A DNA stretch of 64,000 nt. Source: Chionoecetes opilio. Its lineage: Eukaryota; Arthropoda; Malacostraca; Decapoda; Majidae. The DNA lies in contig JACEEZ010013560.1 of the NCBI GenBank assembly GCA_016584305.1, forward strand, positions 1,225,900 through 1,289,899. The letters are read 5' to 3'. The position numbers were made by a program, and so were the translations under genes. Of the stretch, positions 1 through 64,000 are shown in pieces. The stretch's first letter is position 1. Each line of letters opens with the position of its first letter. The notes under the pieces were generated by a model that did no database searches, had not been told where the DNA came from, and saw nothing but the letters and a program-made list of their open reading frames with translations.

Positions 1-103
1 GGGTGGGGAGCAAATAATGCGTCGGAAACACGTAATTTTGGAGTTTATTTATACCCTAGTTCTAGGGTAATTTCTCAAGATCTAGGGTAATTTGCTTAAC
101 CAA

Positions 104-760
104 AATTAACCTAACCTAGCGGGGGGATTAACCCAACGATAAGCTAACCTAACCTGGTAAAACTTTGGAAGAAGTCCTTCACCCCTATCTTTTTTTTCTT
201 CCCCCTATAGCCAACAAGCCTGGGGACCTGGCGGGAATACGGGGTTTTTGGGTGGGGGAAGCAAATAGAAGTGATTTATGGCTCCCAAAAAATCATCAAA
301 GTCACTATATGTAAAAATCTAACCTAACCTAACCTTAACCACAACGTATACCTAACCTAACACAAGTAACCACAAACTAACCTAACCTAACCTTAACCAC
401 AAAGTATACCTAACCTAACCACAAGAAGTATACCCAACCTAACTACTAACCTTAACCACAAAGTATACCTAACCTAACCTAACTGGACTTAGAATTTTTT
501 GAGGCACCTCATATTCATAGCGGCCGTGTGGGTTAACCAAGGCCGAGCGCACGCTGGAACCTTTACAGATGTGAAGTACAATAAGCATACAATACAGTGC
601 GGTAGTTCATTTCAGTCAAAGCCAGAAGGATGAGTTCCAAAGTATTTCCCCTAACCTAAGCTAACCTAACCAAATCTAACCTAACCTAACCAAATCTAAC
701 CTAACCTAACCTTACCTACCCAAATATAACCTACCCTAACCTAAACAAATACAACCTAAC
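104..760. repeat. AACCT-rich (TTAGG-type) degenerate arrays
   Basis: The stretch is dominated by CCTAA pentamers, i.e. TTAGG read on the other strand, the usual arthropod telomere motif. Blocks at about 317-486 also carry a longer recurring unit in which CCTAACCTAACC alternates with TTAACCACAAAGTATACC. Unique sequence (490-650) interrupts them. The pentamers are too degenerate to be a live telomere, so this looks like interstitial telomere-like satellite. No gene is visible here. Confidence 0.75.
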
Positions 761-1034
761 CTCCTAGTGGGGGGTTGGCGGGGTTCTCGACACTTCGGTC
801 TTCATTATGTGACTTTCGTCAGGTTCACACGTTTCTGGACTCAGAAGAAATCCAAAGAATTTTCCCTAGATCTAGGGAATTTTTACAACACCCCTAACTC
901 AAAAACAATGTGGTTGTGACGCATATTATGTACCCCAGCCAAATGTCCCGCATTCCCCCAGGTCCCCATGCTAGTTTGGGGTCAAAGGGGGAGTATGGGC
1001 AAACACTAGAATTATACCATTTTTTTTTCGCGCG

Positions 1035-1294
1035 ACGACGACGTCGGGAGGACACTCAGTAAATAAACCCTAGATGGCGACCTTATTGTTGGTCGCTACT
1101 CTGTTGATATTTTTGTAATTTGTTCATTTATAGCCATACTATGACACAGATGAAGACACAAAATGACACAGACTCTCCAGATAGCCCCTTCTAACTTTCC
1201 TGAAATCATGGATGTAGAAATGTAAGTATTAACGCCACCACACGTCTGTACATGGAAAAAAACTTTGTCCTGGCGACTTTAGTGTTATCTACGG
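1035..1294 (+). mobile_element. MITE fragment, right end only (copy of the 48072-48532 family)
   Basis: This segment matches the right part of the complete element at 48072-48532, in the same orientation, and finishes with the same terminus (TTTAGTGTTATCTACGG followed by TA). The left terminal repeat is absent, so it is a truncated copy. No coding sequence. Confidence 0.7.
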
Positions 1295-1336
1295 TAAGAT
1301 AATAGGCAACATCAGAGAAGACAAAGTGGTGGAGTT

Positions 1337-1562
1337 GGTGTTTATGTAGTGCCCTCCTTTTGGCTAGATGTTAATTTGACAGGTGTTTATGTAGTGCCCC
1401 TCCTTTTGGCTAGATGTTAATTTGACAGGTGTTTATGTAGTGCCCCCCTTTTGGCTAGATGTTAATTTGACAGGTGTTTATGTAGTGCCCCCCTTTTGGC
1501 TAGATGTTAATTTGACAGGTGTTTATGTAGTGCCCCCCTTTTGGCTAGATGTTAATTTGACA
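1337..1562. repeat. 45-bp tandem repeat, 5 copies
   Basis: Five head-to-tail units start at 1337, 1382, 1428, 1473 and 1518, each beginning GGTGTTTATGTAGTGCC. The second has one extra C. Because 45 is divisible by three, an open frame with a 15-residue periodic peptide appears, but there is no sign that it is a gene. Confidence 0.9.
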
Positions 1563-2413
1563 GGCTCTAAACCCCTTTGGCGATTTACGGTGCTTGTACC
1601 CCCACAATAAGTGGAAAACAAGGATTAAAGTTTGCAGAGAATTTGAGGGTTAATGGCCTTTAATAATGACGTGTTAAGGCCTTTCTTTTAATTGATCAGT
1701 TAGTAAGTCCCCACAGCTAATGTTTTCACCGTAAAACTCACTCAACAAATAATAAAAATAAATAAAATAAGAAATAATAGATAATATATAAACACCCGAT
1801 TTAACGGATTACTTTAATTATCCGTCGTTAACACACCAGGTCACAAAAGTCTCAATATACTAATTTAAATTAATAACTAAAACTAATCTAACATAATAGT
1901 AAACACAGGAGCTTACCATAGGTGCACTAAGCTATCTATTACACGGTTGGTGCCAACCTGGTCCACCGCCCGCTCGCTCCACTCAGCAACACACAAGTAT
2001 CGCCGCCATCACACACGTGGGTCAATTCAGGGTATCAACCACGCACTCCGCTCAGCTCACTGTTCCAGGCACCAGACCCTGATAACATCATAAGTTACAA
2101 GTCTGTCATGAACTAATCAATGCACTAGACATCCTTATAAGTACACCGTCACTCACATACCTTCTTGAGGGTTGCAGGGGAAACACTCCCTCCACACGAC
2201 GTTCCGCTCGGGTGTCGGGTTGAAAGAGATGGAGAGCGGCTGTCTACCTTCTCTCTTACCTTCTTCCCGTGACGTCACCAGTGACTACCAGACCATAAAC
2301 ATAGGGCAGGAAACCTATATCCAAATGAATTGGGACTGAGGAGTGAAGAAAAATTATTATTATTTGATAACTGGCTATATATATATACTATTACTTTACT
2401 CCTATAGTCTATT
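1563..2413. other. No gene recognised
   Basis: AT-rich sequence with short simple stretches. I see no supported coding region, RNA gene or complete mobile element. Confidence 0.5.
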
Positions 2414-2576
2414 CACTTAAGCTGGACTTCAGTCTCGATGCCTACCGAGTATGTAAGGACGTCGCGATTGGTGATGCACCGGTGGGTAGTTGATGTGGGG
2501 GTATTTGGAGCTCAGCAATCAGCGAGTCCACATACTCAGTAGGCATCGAGCAGCTCCCAAGAATCCAGCTTAAGTG
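2414..2576. repeat. Foldback hairpin element, 163 bp
   Basis: The two ends are inverted copies of each other: CACTTAAGCTGGA at 2414 and its complement ending at 2576, with a second inverted block (CGATGCCTAC.GAGTATGT) further in. The arms pair over about 50 bp with small gaps. This is most simply a small foldback MITE. A short minus-strand open frame across it is not supported as a gene. Confidence 0.65.
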
Positions 2577-3847
2577 ATATGACTTACACTCTGTGTCAAC
2601 TTCATCAATCATGGTCACAGGATTAACCATTTCCACGTTACTTATTGTGTTACTTGATGGGATGCATATGCATGATTTCACACATGGCCATGCAAAGCTT
2701 GCTGCTTTGCTTATGCAGAAAATCTGGTAAAAATTTGTCTATCCGCCCTATGGATTATTTTCTCCAGACCTTAAGACCTTAGATTACTTACGTGAAACGG
2801 TAAATTTCGTGTTATCGCTGATTTGTGGCTGAAACTTAGTTTTACTGAATATTTTTGATGTGCTTTGAATGAATCTGGCACTCGTTTTAACCGGAAATAT
2901 TTTTTTTTTATATGTGTCAGGGGCCCTGTCCCTCCCGGCCCGCCCCGCAATTTTTTTTTTCCGCTTTGCACTGCCGTAGTTTTGAAAATATTATTTTTTC
3001 TAGATATAATCTGTTACTAAACCAAACCCCACCTCTAACCTAACCTAATCTAATCTAATCTGATTTATCCTAACTTGACCGTTTTTGACTGAAATATCTG
3101 TAGATTTTCGGTGGTATAAGTATCGCCTTTATTATTCAATTGCGCCATGAAAAATGGGGTTAAAAAAACTCAGAATGAGGAGGTTTACACGGTGCGACAG
3201 GTTAGCATTGTCAGGTTCGAGGATGACCTAAATCATAATAATACCCTAAAACGTAATTATAAAGTGGGAGAGAGATGCCCTCTTCACCCTCCCCTAAACG
3301 ACCCCCTGGACCCTCAAAAATATAATATGGTAAATATTACTAATCTAACCTCACTAATAACCTCCCAGCGAGATCCCCAAAAATATTATTACTAACCTAA
3401 CCTGAATATAACCTAACCTAACTTGGTAAATTTCTAGTTCTTTCCCGCCCTTGGGTTTCGCTAGGAGGTTATTGGAAAGGTTAGGTAAGGTTATAGTGAG
3501 GTCAGGTTAGTAATATTATATGGTAAATTGGTACTTTAAACCAGTAATTGAGTATGAGGTCAAAAGTACTCTTTTTCCCATGTATTTTGATGCGTTAAGA
3601 CTGATGGTTACATTAAAAATTGTCGGAAATGCCTCATTTTGCAGTTATCCTCCATCCATAACAAACCTTGGGACCCGTCGGGTTCACAGGGTTTTAGGCG
3701 GGGAAAGTGGCAACTAGTTTTGTAAGGGTAGTAGTATATGATGTGGATGGCATAAAATATATCGGGTAAACACTCTATGGGATAACATAAGGCCGAAAAT
3801 ACATAAAAATATATAGATAAACCGATAAAGTCTACGGGAATTACTTA
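2577..3847. other. No gene; scattered AACCT-rich patches
   Basis: AACCT-type telomere-like pentamers recur at about 3030-3065 and 3385-3510, on both strands. The remainder is unrecognised non-coding sequence. Confidence 0.5.
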
Positions 3848-3890
3848 CAGGAAAACCTCTCGTATCCGGACCCTCATTATTTCGGACTGA

Positions 3891-3942
<52 letters not shown>

Positions 3943-4086
3943 GGATGGTCAAAATTTCCTAGCTATGCGTATATACACCTAGATTTTTTTTTCTTTCTTT
4001 TTTTACATATCCCCCCATTATTCGGATCCTTGCATTACTCGGACCACTCCTTGGCCCAATTAGTCCCAATATGAGAGGTTTTACTG
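3848..4086. mobile_element. Small TA-flanked MITE with internal poly-T
   Basis: The ends are inverted: CAGGAAAACCTCTCGTAT at 3848 and, on the other strand from 4086, CAGTAAAACCTCTCATAT (16 of 18 positions agree). TA dinucleotides flank both ends, the target duplication of Tc1/mariner/pogo-type elements. A 49-bp T run lies at 3893-3941. No coding capacity. Confidence 0.6.
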
Positions 4087-4379
4087 TACATATTTTTTTT
4101 AAAAATTCTGGTTAAATCTTTAACTGCAACGGTAAAGCTGCAGTTTAATACAATACATGGACGCTAGATAAGTAACCCAGATCTCCCCCCTAGTTCACTA
4201 ACCTAACCTGGACGTTGGTTGAGAAGCCTAACCTAGAGCGAGAATAAAGGAGGGATAACTGCAAAATGATGTATTTCCGACGATTTTGAATGTGACTATC
4301 ATTCTTAACACATCAAAATACATAGGAAAAGAGTACTTTCAACCTCGTACTCAATTATTGGTTGTAAGTACCAAAATAC

Positions 4380-4380
4380 C

Positions 4381-4417
<37 letters not shown>

Positions 4418-4418
4418 T
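4380..4418. repeat. (ATT)n microsatellite
   Basis: About 13 copies of ATT, followed by T-rich sequence adjoining the tail of the SINE that begins at about 4437. Confidence 0.9.
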
Positions 4419-4436
4419 TTTATTTTTTTTATTTTT

Positions 4437-4767
4437 ATAAATACATTTGTGCCTATAGCGCCTGTAGGCAGTGGTGACCCAGGGCTCGGATGGTAGGCTC
4501 TGGAGGTACACTTGAGTGCTCTGATGGTTGGTCCTCGCCCGTGGTGGCGCAGGCAGGATTCTTATAGTGACGCCTGTGATTTGAGGCTCATGCCGCCCCC
4601 CTGTGTCCTCCGATGCACTCGCAATTAAGGTAGAATTGATGGGCAGGGCATATGGGTGTTCTTAGGCCACTCGACGGTGCAGAAAGGTTTTGGTTTTCTT
4701 CGGGGATCGAACTCGGGTCACTGAGAACGCCAGTTGGAGACGCTAACCACTCCGCTACCGCCTCCCC
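4437..4767 (-). mobile_element. tRNA-derived SINE (family S1), nearly full length
   Basis: Read on the minus strand from 4767 it begins with a tRNA-like head: box A-like TAGCGGAGTGGTTAGCG and box B-like GAGTTCGATCC, the pol III internal promoter. A conserved body follows and ends at the A/T-rich tail near 4437. Relatives in this window lie at 17137, 23617, 32524, 33218 and 39912. Confidence 0.8.
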
Positions 4768-5118
4768 AAAGTGGTTAAAGTGGGTATCCCTCCCCCACTT
4801 TATAATTACGTTTTAGAGGTATCTGAAGGGATCTGTGAAGGTCTGGAGTAAGAAATAGATCTCATGAAGATCTGCCACCCCAGTTATTTTTGGGGTGGTC
4901 GATCTTCATGTTGTTGAGAGTGGTTTGATAACGCAGTTAGGTTAGGTTACATAACCAATGTCCATGTTAAGTTAGTAATCTATCGGGGGGTTCTGGGGGG
5001 CTGCAGTCCCAGTTAGGTCACCCCAAAAATAGCTGGGGTGGCGGATCTTCATGGGATCCGAAAACCCCCCATTAATAAGGGCGGGAAAGGACTCTAGAAT
5101 TTTAGCAATAAAATTTGA

Positions 5119-5575
5119 CGCGGTAAAAATGGACGAGGACTGCGTGGTCATTTTCTGAGACACTGACAAATTTTTCCAGGCCAAAAATTGGTGTTATTTC
5201 AGATGGAGATTTTTTTGGGGTAAGTCTTTAGGTAAACTGCATAAGCAATTTTTTGGGGGTAAGTCTTTAGGTAAACTGCATAAGCACTGCTCTAAGCATA
5301 TCTGAATGACATTACAGCAGCATATAGTACACTGGTAAAAATGGACGAGGACTATGCGGCCATTTTCTGAGACACTGACAATGTTTTCCTGGCCAAAAAT
5401 TGGTGCTTTTTCAGATGGAGATATTTTTGTTTCCCGGAAATCTGTTTAAAAGTGTTTTTCTGTAATTTTCATCTACAAATCCTAGAGTTGCCGTTTCCAT
5501 TTATAACATTGTATCTCCATCAGAAAAAGCACTAAAACTTGGCCAGGAAATAATAGTCAGTGTCTCAGAAAGCAG
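5119..5575. repeat. Local direct and inverted duplication
   Basis: A segment at about 5119-5215 (GGTAAAAATGGACGAGGAC onward) recurs directly at 5333-5425. A shorter related piece occurs in inverse orientation at about 5512-5572. Between them a 40-bp piece containing AAGTCTTTAGGTAAACTGCA is tandemly doubled (5221-5285). No gene seen. Confidence 0.7.
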
Positions 5576-6293
5576 GGAAGTGACAGAATTGTACAAAAAC
5601 AAGTATGCCCCGCCCCGCATTCGCCCGCCCGTCTGCATATTCCCGTTTTTTGGAACAGTATGTGGCATTTACTCTTGAACACGTCAGGTTAGGTTATGTT
5701 TGGGTTAGGTTAACTTTCCTGGACATGTAACTGTAACTTTTTGTGGGAATCACAATGAGGGTATTTTCGTGAAAATCCTATGGTTAGTTTTGGAGCTACA
5801 GTCAAGCGTCTTCACTCGGAAACCACTTACTCTTATATAGAGTTGGGGAATATGCCGCCAGCCACTGAGTTGTCCGCTCTGCCCCGCCCTGCCGGGAGGA
5901 TTATTACCCTAACATAACCTAACGTGGGGGCTCTGCCCCCCTCGACCTCCTGGCGAGATTATTAACCTAACCAAACCTAACCTTCTAAAGGGTGGGGGTG
6001 TGTGTCTGGATGCACTATTAGACAACTACATGTATATCATTTCTTCAATATGTATATAAGTTTTAAAGGTTATGCGGAAATGGATTACTGTATTTTACGG
6101 CTTATAAGACGCTGCACCTTGGAAGACGCACCCTGATTTTGGGAAGAAATGTCTAGGAAAAAATAAGAAAAACAGACCACCAAAACTGTTGTACAGTCAT
6201 TTTCACACAAGAACACACTTGCTATTCATTATCTTCATTCAGCACTGCTCATCAGCCATTTTTATTTTCTAGCTTGTATGCGATAGTACAGGC
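5576..6293. other. No gene recognised
   Basis: Contains a few AACCT-type patches (about 5690-5720 and 5905-5975) and, at 6087-6110, a stretch reading TTTTACGGCTTATAAGACGC that resembles a terminus recurring at 32613. Nothing else is supported. Confidence 0.5.
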
Positions 6294-7028
6294 AGAGAGC
6301 TTCTACCGAGAGGTGTCACTCTGGCCGCGCCATTTTGATTTCATGGACGGCAGCGATCCTAGCGGCAGAGGGGCCTCTGACAGTCGCCCGTGCAGAAAGA
6401 GGGGGAATCTCATCTCCTTTTTGTGATGATGGGGTGATAATGGAAGGTGGGAGAGAGGGAAGGAAGGAGATATAAGAGAAGGAAAGGAGGAATAAGGAGT
6501 AAGGAAGAAATTGGAGGGATGAAGAGTCAGAAGAGGAACTGACGAGGAAAGAAATAAGGAATCAAAGAAGGGAAGGAATTCCTCCACTCACCCATTACCC
6601 CACACGCGTTACCCATCTTCCCCCACCCACTCACTCACCCATTACCCATCACCCCACACCCATTCAATCACCCATTACCCATTACCCCCCACCCATTCAC
6701 TCACCCATCACCCCCACCCATTCACTCACCCATTACCCATCACCCCGGACCCATTCACTCAACCATTACCCATCACACCACACCCATTCACTCACCCATT
6801 ACCCATCACCCCACACCCATCCAGAATTAGGTTAGGATAAGAACAAGAGAACATACGTAATATAAAAGGCAAAACCAACAACAGAGGAATGGCTACATGT
6901 GTGGCAATCAGCATTAAAGAACACAGTCACCGATTTCCTCTCACTCACTCTGTTGTTTTTTACGACGTGAAAAATCCTGACCTCTTGCTACTTACTGACT
7001 GATATTTGATGCCAGGAGAAGGGAATAC

Positions 7029-7493
7029 AGGTTGAAGTTCCCAAACTCGGCAACCTCGGGACCAGCGCCGAGCCGAGTTATGGAATTTTCCGACTTTTAG
7101 AACGTGGATATATTAAGGGGAAAAAAGCATGGAAATCCCATGAAAAAAATCAAACTTCTTCAAAAGGTCAATTTTCTCAGAAATAGTTAACACATTGTTC
7201 TTCCTTTTCTTTTCACTTGCACCAGTAGGTGTTCCTGGACGTTTGGGAGCCATAATACCAATAACAGACCTGTAGAAGTACACAAAATAACAGTGTACAC
7301 AACTTTACAGTCACAACACCACTGAACAATAACAACAAACAAATCGGCGGGAGAAACCAAGCGGCCTAGTGTGGTGGCACCTAGCGTCCGACCCGGCAAC
7401 TACGCGCCGGGTTTTGGGTGTTCTGCCGTGTTTTGGAAAATCCGGAACCATAGCCGAGTTTTGGGTGTTGCCGAGTTTGGGAACTTCAACCTG
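7029..7493 (-). mobile_element. pogo-like deletion derivative, copy A
   Basis: Terminal inverted repeats start CAGGTTGAAGTTCCCAAACT and are flanked by TA. On the minus strand the element retains the start of a protein beginning MAPKRPGTP, followed by a basic helix-turn-helix-like start (LTISEKIDLL). This resembles the N-terminal DNA-binding part of pogo/Tigger-type transposases; the catalytic part is missing. It is a non-autonomous relative of the copies at 46435, 62173 and 62845. Confidence 0.75.
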
Positions 7494-7547
7494 TACTACG
7501 CTTCTTCTAAATTTCAGTTGCATTCTATCATAGTTAACCATAATATC

Positions 7548-7977
7548 CAGTGCTGGGCACGCGATCCAAAAATAGGTGGTCCACTATCGCTACTCCGCGA
7601 TCGAAAATTTGGCGTTCCGCGATCGCGGAATATTTATTTAAGTTTGAATTAAAATTCCGCGATCGTTTATTCCGCGATCGGTAATCGCTAGCGAAGTTTT
7701 TCTTCGAAGAAATAAAGCATTAAGCCATTATACCCCATTAAGTAATAACTGTTAAGTCTTAACTTTTAAGTGTATTAACCATCAACCTATTAAGTATTTT
7801 GAATTTTTGAAATTTTGGATCGTGGACTAAAAATCGCGGAATTAAAGGCAAAAAAAAATTCCGCGATCGCAATCGTGATCGCGGAATTAATTAAAATTTA
7901 ATAAAAATTCCACGATTGATTTTTGGTAGTCCGCGATCGCGGAATCGCGGACTATAATTTCGCGACGCCCAGCACTG
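7548..7977. mobile_element. hAT-like MITE with 8-bp target duplication
   Basis: The element begins CAGTGCTGGGC and ends with the inverse GCCCAGCACTG. It is flanked on both sides by the same eight bases, ATAATATC (7540-7547 and 7978-7985), and an 8-bp duplication is characteristic of hAT transposons. The interior is a palindrome-rich mosaic of CCGCGATCGCGG-like motifs with no open reading frame. Confidence 0.85.
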
Positions 7978-8023
7978 ATAATATCAGGCAAACATGGGCA
8001 TCATTCTAAGCATGAGACCTTAA

Positions 8024-8643
8024 CCCCTTCACTGCGGCTGGTACAAATACGGTCTCTCAGCTATTTAAGGGTTCGCTGCGGCTGGTACATATATGGTTTC
8101 TGTATTTAAACTGTGCGCTCAATGATATTATGGGAAAATATTCATTGTGATAGGCTTGTATGGCAACAGTGTCAAGTGTTGCGATATAATAGAACCTCTT
8201 TTTCTGCTTGCGTGGGTTAGTGTGACTAATAAGGTCAAGCGGTACAGTACGACGTGTTGACGCTGCCGCGCCCTCTACTTCAATGGCGAGGCTAAATAGT
8301 CAAGATATTCAATATATTCTTGATGGATATAAAACAGAAGTATGAATGAATGAATGAATGCATGAATAAAGCATTTATGTACCAAAATAAGCTGTATTAT
8401 GTTGAGTAGTAAGTAGTTTCATTGTGCGTCTGGCAGCACGGTCACGGCCCTGTTGCTGCACTTTGACGTAACTCCTCACTTAGCTGGTAGCCTCCACCAA
8501 GACCAAACATAGATTTTCTGGTATGGAATGAGCATCCTATTCATTTAGGCACTTTAAAATATGATCAGTAATTATTTTATATTTTAATTAAACCTGCCGC
8601 ACAGGGGGGTAGGCCTATGAATTTGATATCCGGAGTGAAGGGG
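8024..8643. mobile_element. piggyBac-like MITE (TTAA flanks)
   Basis: TTAA tetranucleotides border both ends (8020-8023 and 8644-8647), and the termini are inverted (CCCCTTCACTGCGG versus CCCCTTCACTCCGG). TTAA targeting with C-rich termini is the piggyBac signature. No transposase is present. Confidence 0.75.
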
Positions 8644-8671
8644 TTAAAATAGAATGGAATTTTCGCATCGT

Positions 8672-8788
<117 letters not shown>

Positions 8789-8805
8789 ATAATCTCCCTA
8801 ACTCA

Positions 8806-8985
8806 CCCATCACCCATTCACTCACTTACCATCGTTGTGCCAGTTAAGATTTACCCATTACCCATCACCCATCATCCCCCACCCATCACCCATCACCCCC
8901 CACCCATTACTCATCACCCCCCACCCATCACACCCTTCCATGACTCATCACCCCCACCCATCACCCATCACCACCCGCGCCCACC
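8806..8985. repeat. Minisatellite patch (ACCCATCACCC type)
   Basis: Same low-complexity family as in the foldback arms, in the orientation of the left arm, but without the flanking GA-rich block. Open frames through it are periodicity artefacts. Confidence 0.8.
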
Positions 8986-9697
8986 CACTATCACTTTTGA
9001 TACAAAGTTATATTCTTTCTGTACAGGAAATTGTATTGATCACAAACTTTAACTACACACCATGTTTTATTGATGAATTTCAAATTCACAAAATAGAATT
9101 TTTGACATTTAATTTATTCACTAGTTTATTTCACACATCTTGCACAATAACAAGATCAAAAAGTGCAATGTTCTATGTGTGTGGGGTGTGGGGTGATGGG
9201 TAATGGGTGAGTGAATGGGTGTGGTGTGATGGGTAATGGTTGAGTGAATGGGTCCGGGGTGATGGGTAATGGGTGAGTGAATGGGTGGGGGTGATGGGTA
9301 ATGGGTGAGTGAATGGGTGTGGGGTAATGGGTGAGTGAGTGGGTGGGGGAAGATGGGTAATGGGTGTGTGGTGATGGGTAATGGGTGAGTGGAGGAATTC
9401 CTTCCCTTCTTTGATTCCTTATTTCTTTCCTCGTCAGTTCCTCTTCTGGCTCTCTTCATCCCTCCAATTTCTTCCTTACTCCTTATTCCTCCTTTCCTTC
9501 TCTCATATCTCCTTCCTTCCCTCTCTCCCACCTTCCATTATCACCCCATCATCACAAAAAGGAGGAGCGATTCCCCCTCTATCTGCACGGGCGACTGTCA
9601 GTGAGTGCCCCAACCGCTAGGATCGCTGTCCTCCATGAAATAAAAATGGCGCGCCATGTTATATCGCCCGAGTGACACCTCTCGGTGAAGCTCTCTG

Positions 9698-10017
9698 GTA
9701 GGACAGAGCACAAATAAGTCACAATAAGCACATTAAGTAAACCAGCAAATCACTAAAATCGACTCAAGGCACAATACTACATACAAGCAACAAAGACGTT
9801 GTATGTACTCTTGCGGACGCCGCGTGATACACTAGACTGGAGAGGGTAGGGTAGGTAAGGGACAAGGGAGGGGTGCGCAGACCTCTTCCACTGCCCACAA
9901 ACTTGTCTCTGCACATCTGAATCATTGTACATCGTCCAGGGATATGAATTTTTGTAGGCCACATTGTCGTACCGAGCCACCAGAATTATCATATTTTCAG
10001 ATTTATTATATATATTA
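9698..10017. other. No gene recognised
   Basis: Mixed-composition sequence between the foldback structure and a MITE fragment. Short minus-strand open frames lack recognisable domains. Confidence 0.5.
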
Positions 10018-10245
10018 TCGTACAACCTTAGGTAAAATCATATATCATATAGTCAGTAAATGACTATAATTTTAGTAAATAACTTGTAATTTACTTTAGT
10101 AAATAACTTGATAATTTTACTCAGCCCAGTTTGAATGTCGTAGCATTGGATTTTTGATCTCGTATATTGAAAATAGACCCTAATTTACACATCTCGTATC
10201 ATCAGATTCTCGTATATCGAATGCTCGTATAACGGGACCTCCCTG
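10018..10245. mobile_element. MITE fragment (family B), uninterrupted copy
   Basis: Ends in CGTATAACGGGACCTCCCTG followed by TA, and is collinear with 15993-17119, which carries an 894-bp insertion at one point. The opposite terminus cannot be identified, so this is a partial copy. Confidence 0.65.
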
Positions 10246-10774
10246 TATAAGTAAGTTGTCATGTTGGCTGGCTGAACATGTACACGCAGGTCCGACGGCG
10301 GGAGTGAAAACAAACCCGACCGCGGCTGTGCTCAGCTGTGTGCCTGCCTGGCGTGCCGATCAGATGAGTCTGGCTTTGTCATCCTAGGTGTAAACACCTC
10401 CTCTCACGTCCTCCTGTGCCTCTACGTTGCCTGCCTCTGTGCCCCACCACGTATTGTTTTAATTTTCCTATATGCATGTAGTATTTGTGATGGCTGCATG
10501 GACTTAAGTATACAAACTTTCATCTAATGTAACAAAATTCCTTATACACGGAATGGCCGTTGGCGCCAATCTTCCGAGGCGGAATGGCTCCCGCCAATTC
10601 CGCAGTAAACATCACAGCGTGGAGACAGATTAGTTGATTTGAATGTCTTACGGTATTCAAAATACTTGTAACAGATAAGTACTGAGGTTACATCATATAA
10701 GAGGCTAAATTGAATGGCTACCTAAGCTAACCTACAACATTCGTCTATCAGTGCCGCAGCAGGAAGAGGTGGTG
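10246..10774. promoter_or_regulatory. Candidate WDR81 5' flank and 5'UTR
   Basis: This lies immediately upstream of the first predicted WDR81 codon. A moderately GC-rich patch at about 10550-10605 carries inverted motifs (GGAATGGCTCCCGCCAATTCC). An in-frame TAA near 10713 precedes the first ATG. No TATA box is obvious at a fixed distance. Promoter activity is inferred only from position. Confidence 0.3.
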
Positions 10775-63816
<53,042 letters not shown>

Positions 63817-64000
63817 GTGAGATATAAATTGCCTATTTTGTATACACTGGGTTCCTTTATAACGATGCTACGGTACACCAAAAAATTTGTAGAACGATGC
63901 CTTGTAGGGAAAAAATAGAGGATTATAGAACAATATGAAATGTGTGCACCGATGCCTGAGCGCGACAGCACCCGTAGCAGCCCGGGAGCCAGAGTCTTGT

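Noticed and set aside
1422..1610. 62-codon frame with a 15-residue periodic peptide
   Set aside because: Produced by the 45-bp tandem repeat; no independent evidence of coding.
6303..6587. 94-codon frame on the minus strand and its mirror frames near 9381-9620
   Set aside because: Both lie in the low-complexity arms of the foldback structure; no domain.
7371..7652. 93-codon + strand frame and similar frames at 62116 and 63177
   Set aside because: These run antisense through the pogo-like elements and their terminal repeats; the transposase remnant is on the other strand.

Overview
This window is a stretch of a large, repeat-rich animal genome, most likely a decapod crustacean. That identification is an inference from TTAGG-type telomere-like repeats, very long TA/TG/GA microsatellites, many TA-flanked inverted-repeat transposons, tRNA-derived SINEs and 5'-truncated LINEs, together with one clearly animal gene. 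There are no bacterial operons, no rRNA genes and no CRISPR array.

The main gene is WDR81 on the + strand. Twelve coding exons can be joined with consistent reading phase and GT/AG borders: 10775-10829, 12812-12860, 19001-19127, 19221-19377, 27798-27912, 28273-28380, 35917-36304, 40201-40269, 45091-45321, 46212-46412, 61722-61867 and 63632-63816. They encode about 610 residues, covering the N-terminal region and the BEACH domain. The C-terminal WD40 part lies beyond the right edge. WDR81 acts with WDR91 in endosome maturation and in aggrephagy.

A second gene-like region lies on the - strand inside the 15.3-kb intron between WDR81 exons 10 and 11. It is an intronless 717-codon frame (57764 to 55611) with two vigilin-like KH domains and a Tyr-rich tandem-repeat tail. 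It has an AATAAA just after its last stop and is interrupted by exactly two in-frame TAG codons. Whether it is a functional nested gene, a readthrough gene or a young pseudogene is open.

Nearly everything else is mobile or tandem DNA. Left part (1-10 kb): AACCT-rich arrays, a 45-bp tandem repeat, small hairpin elements, and a 3.4-kb inverted-repeat (foldback) structure holding pogo-like, hAT-like and piggyBac-like MITEs. Middle (10-35 kb): WDR81 introns holding LINE 3' ends, SINEs, several TA-flanked MITEs, a probable solo LTR inserted in one of them, a decayed repetitive-family gene, and an apparently intact 1422-bp Tc1 transposon (34045-35466, DD34E transposase). Right part (35-64 kb): more LINE pieces, a 41-copy 31-bp minisatellite inside a larger TIR-bounded element, a large TA palindrome, a three-level nest of insertions in a LINE, and 12-bp, CTTC-based and 50-bp tandem arrays. 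A pogo-like deletion family occurs four times, once only 22 bp downstream of a WDR81 splice donor.
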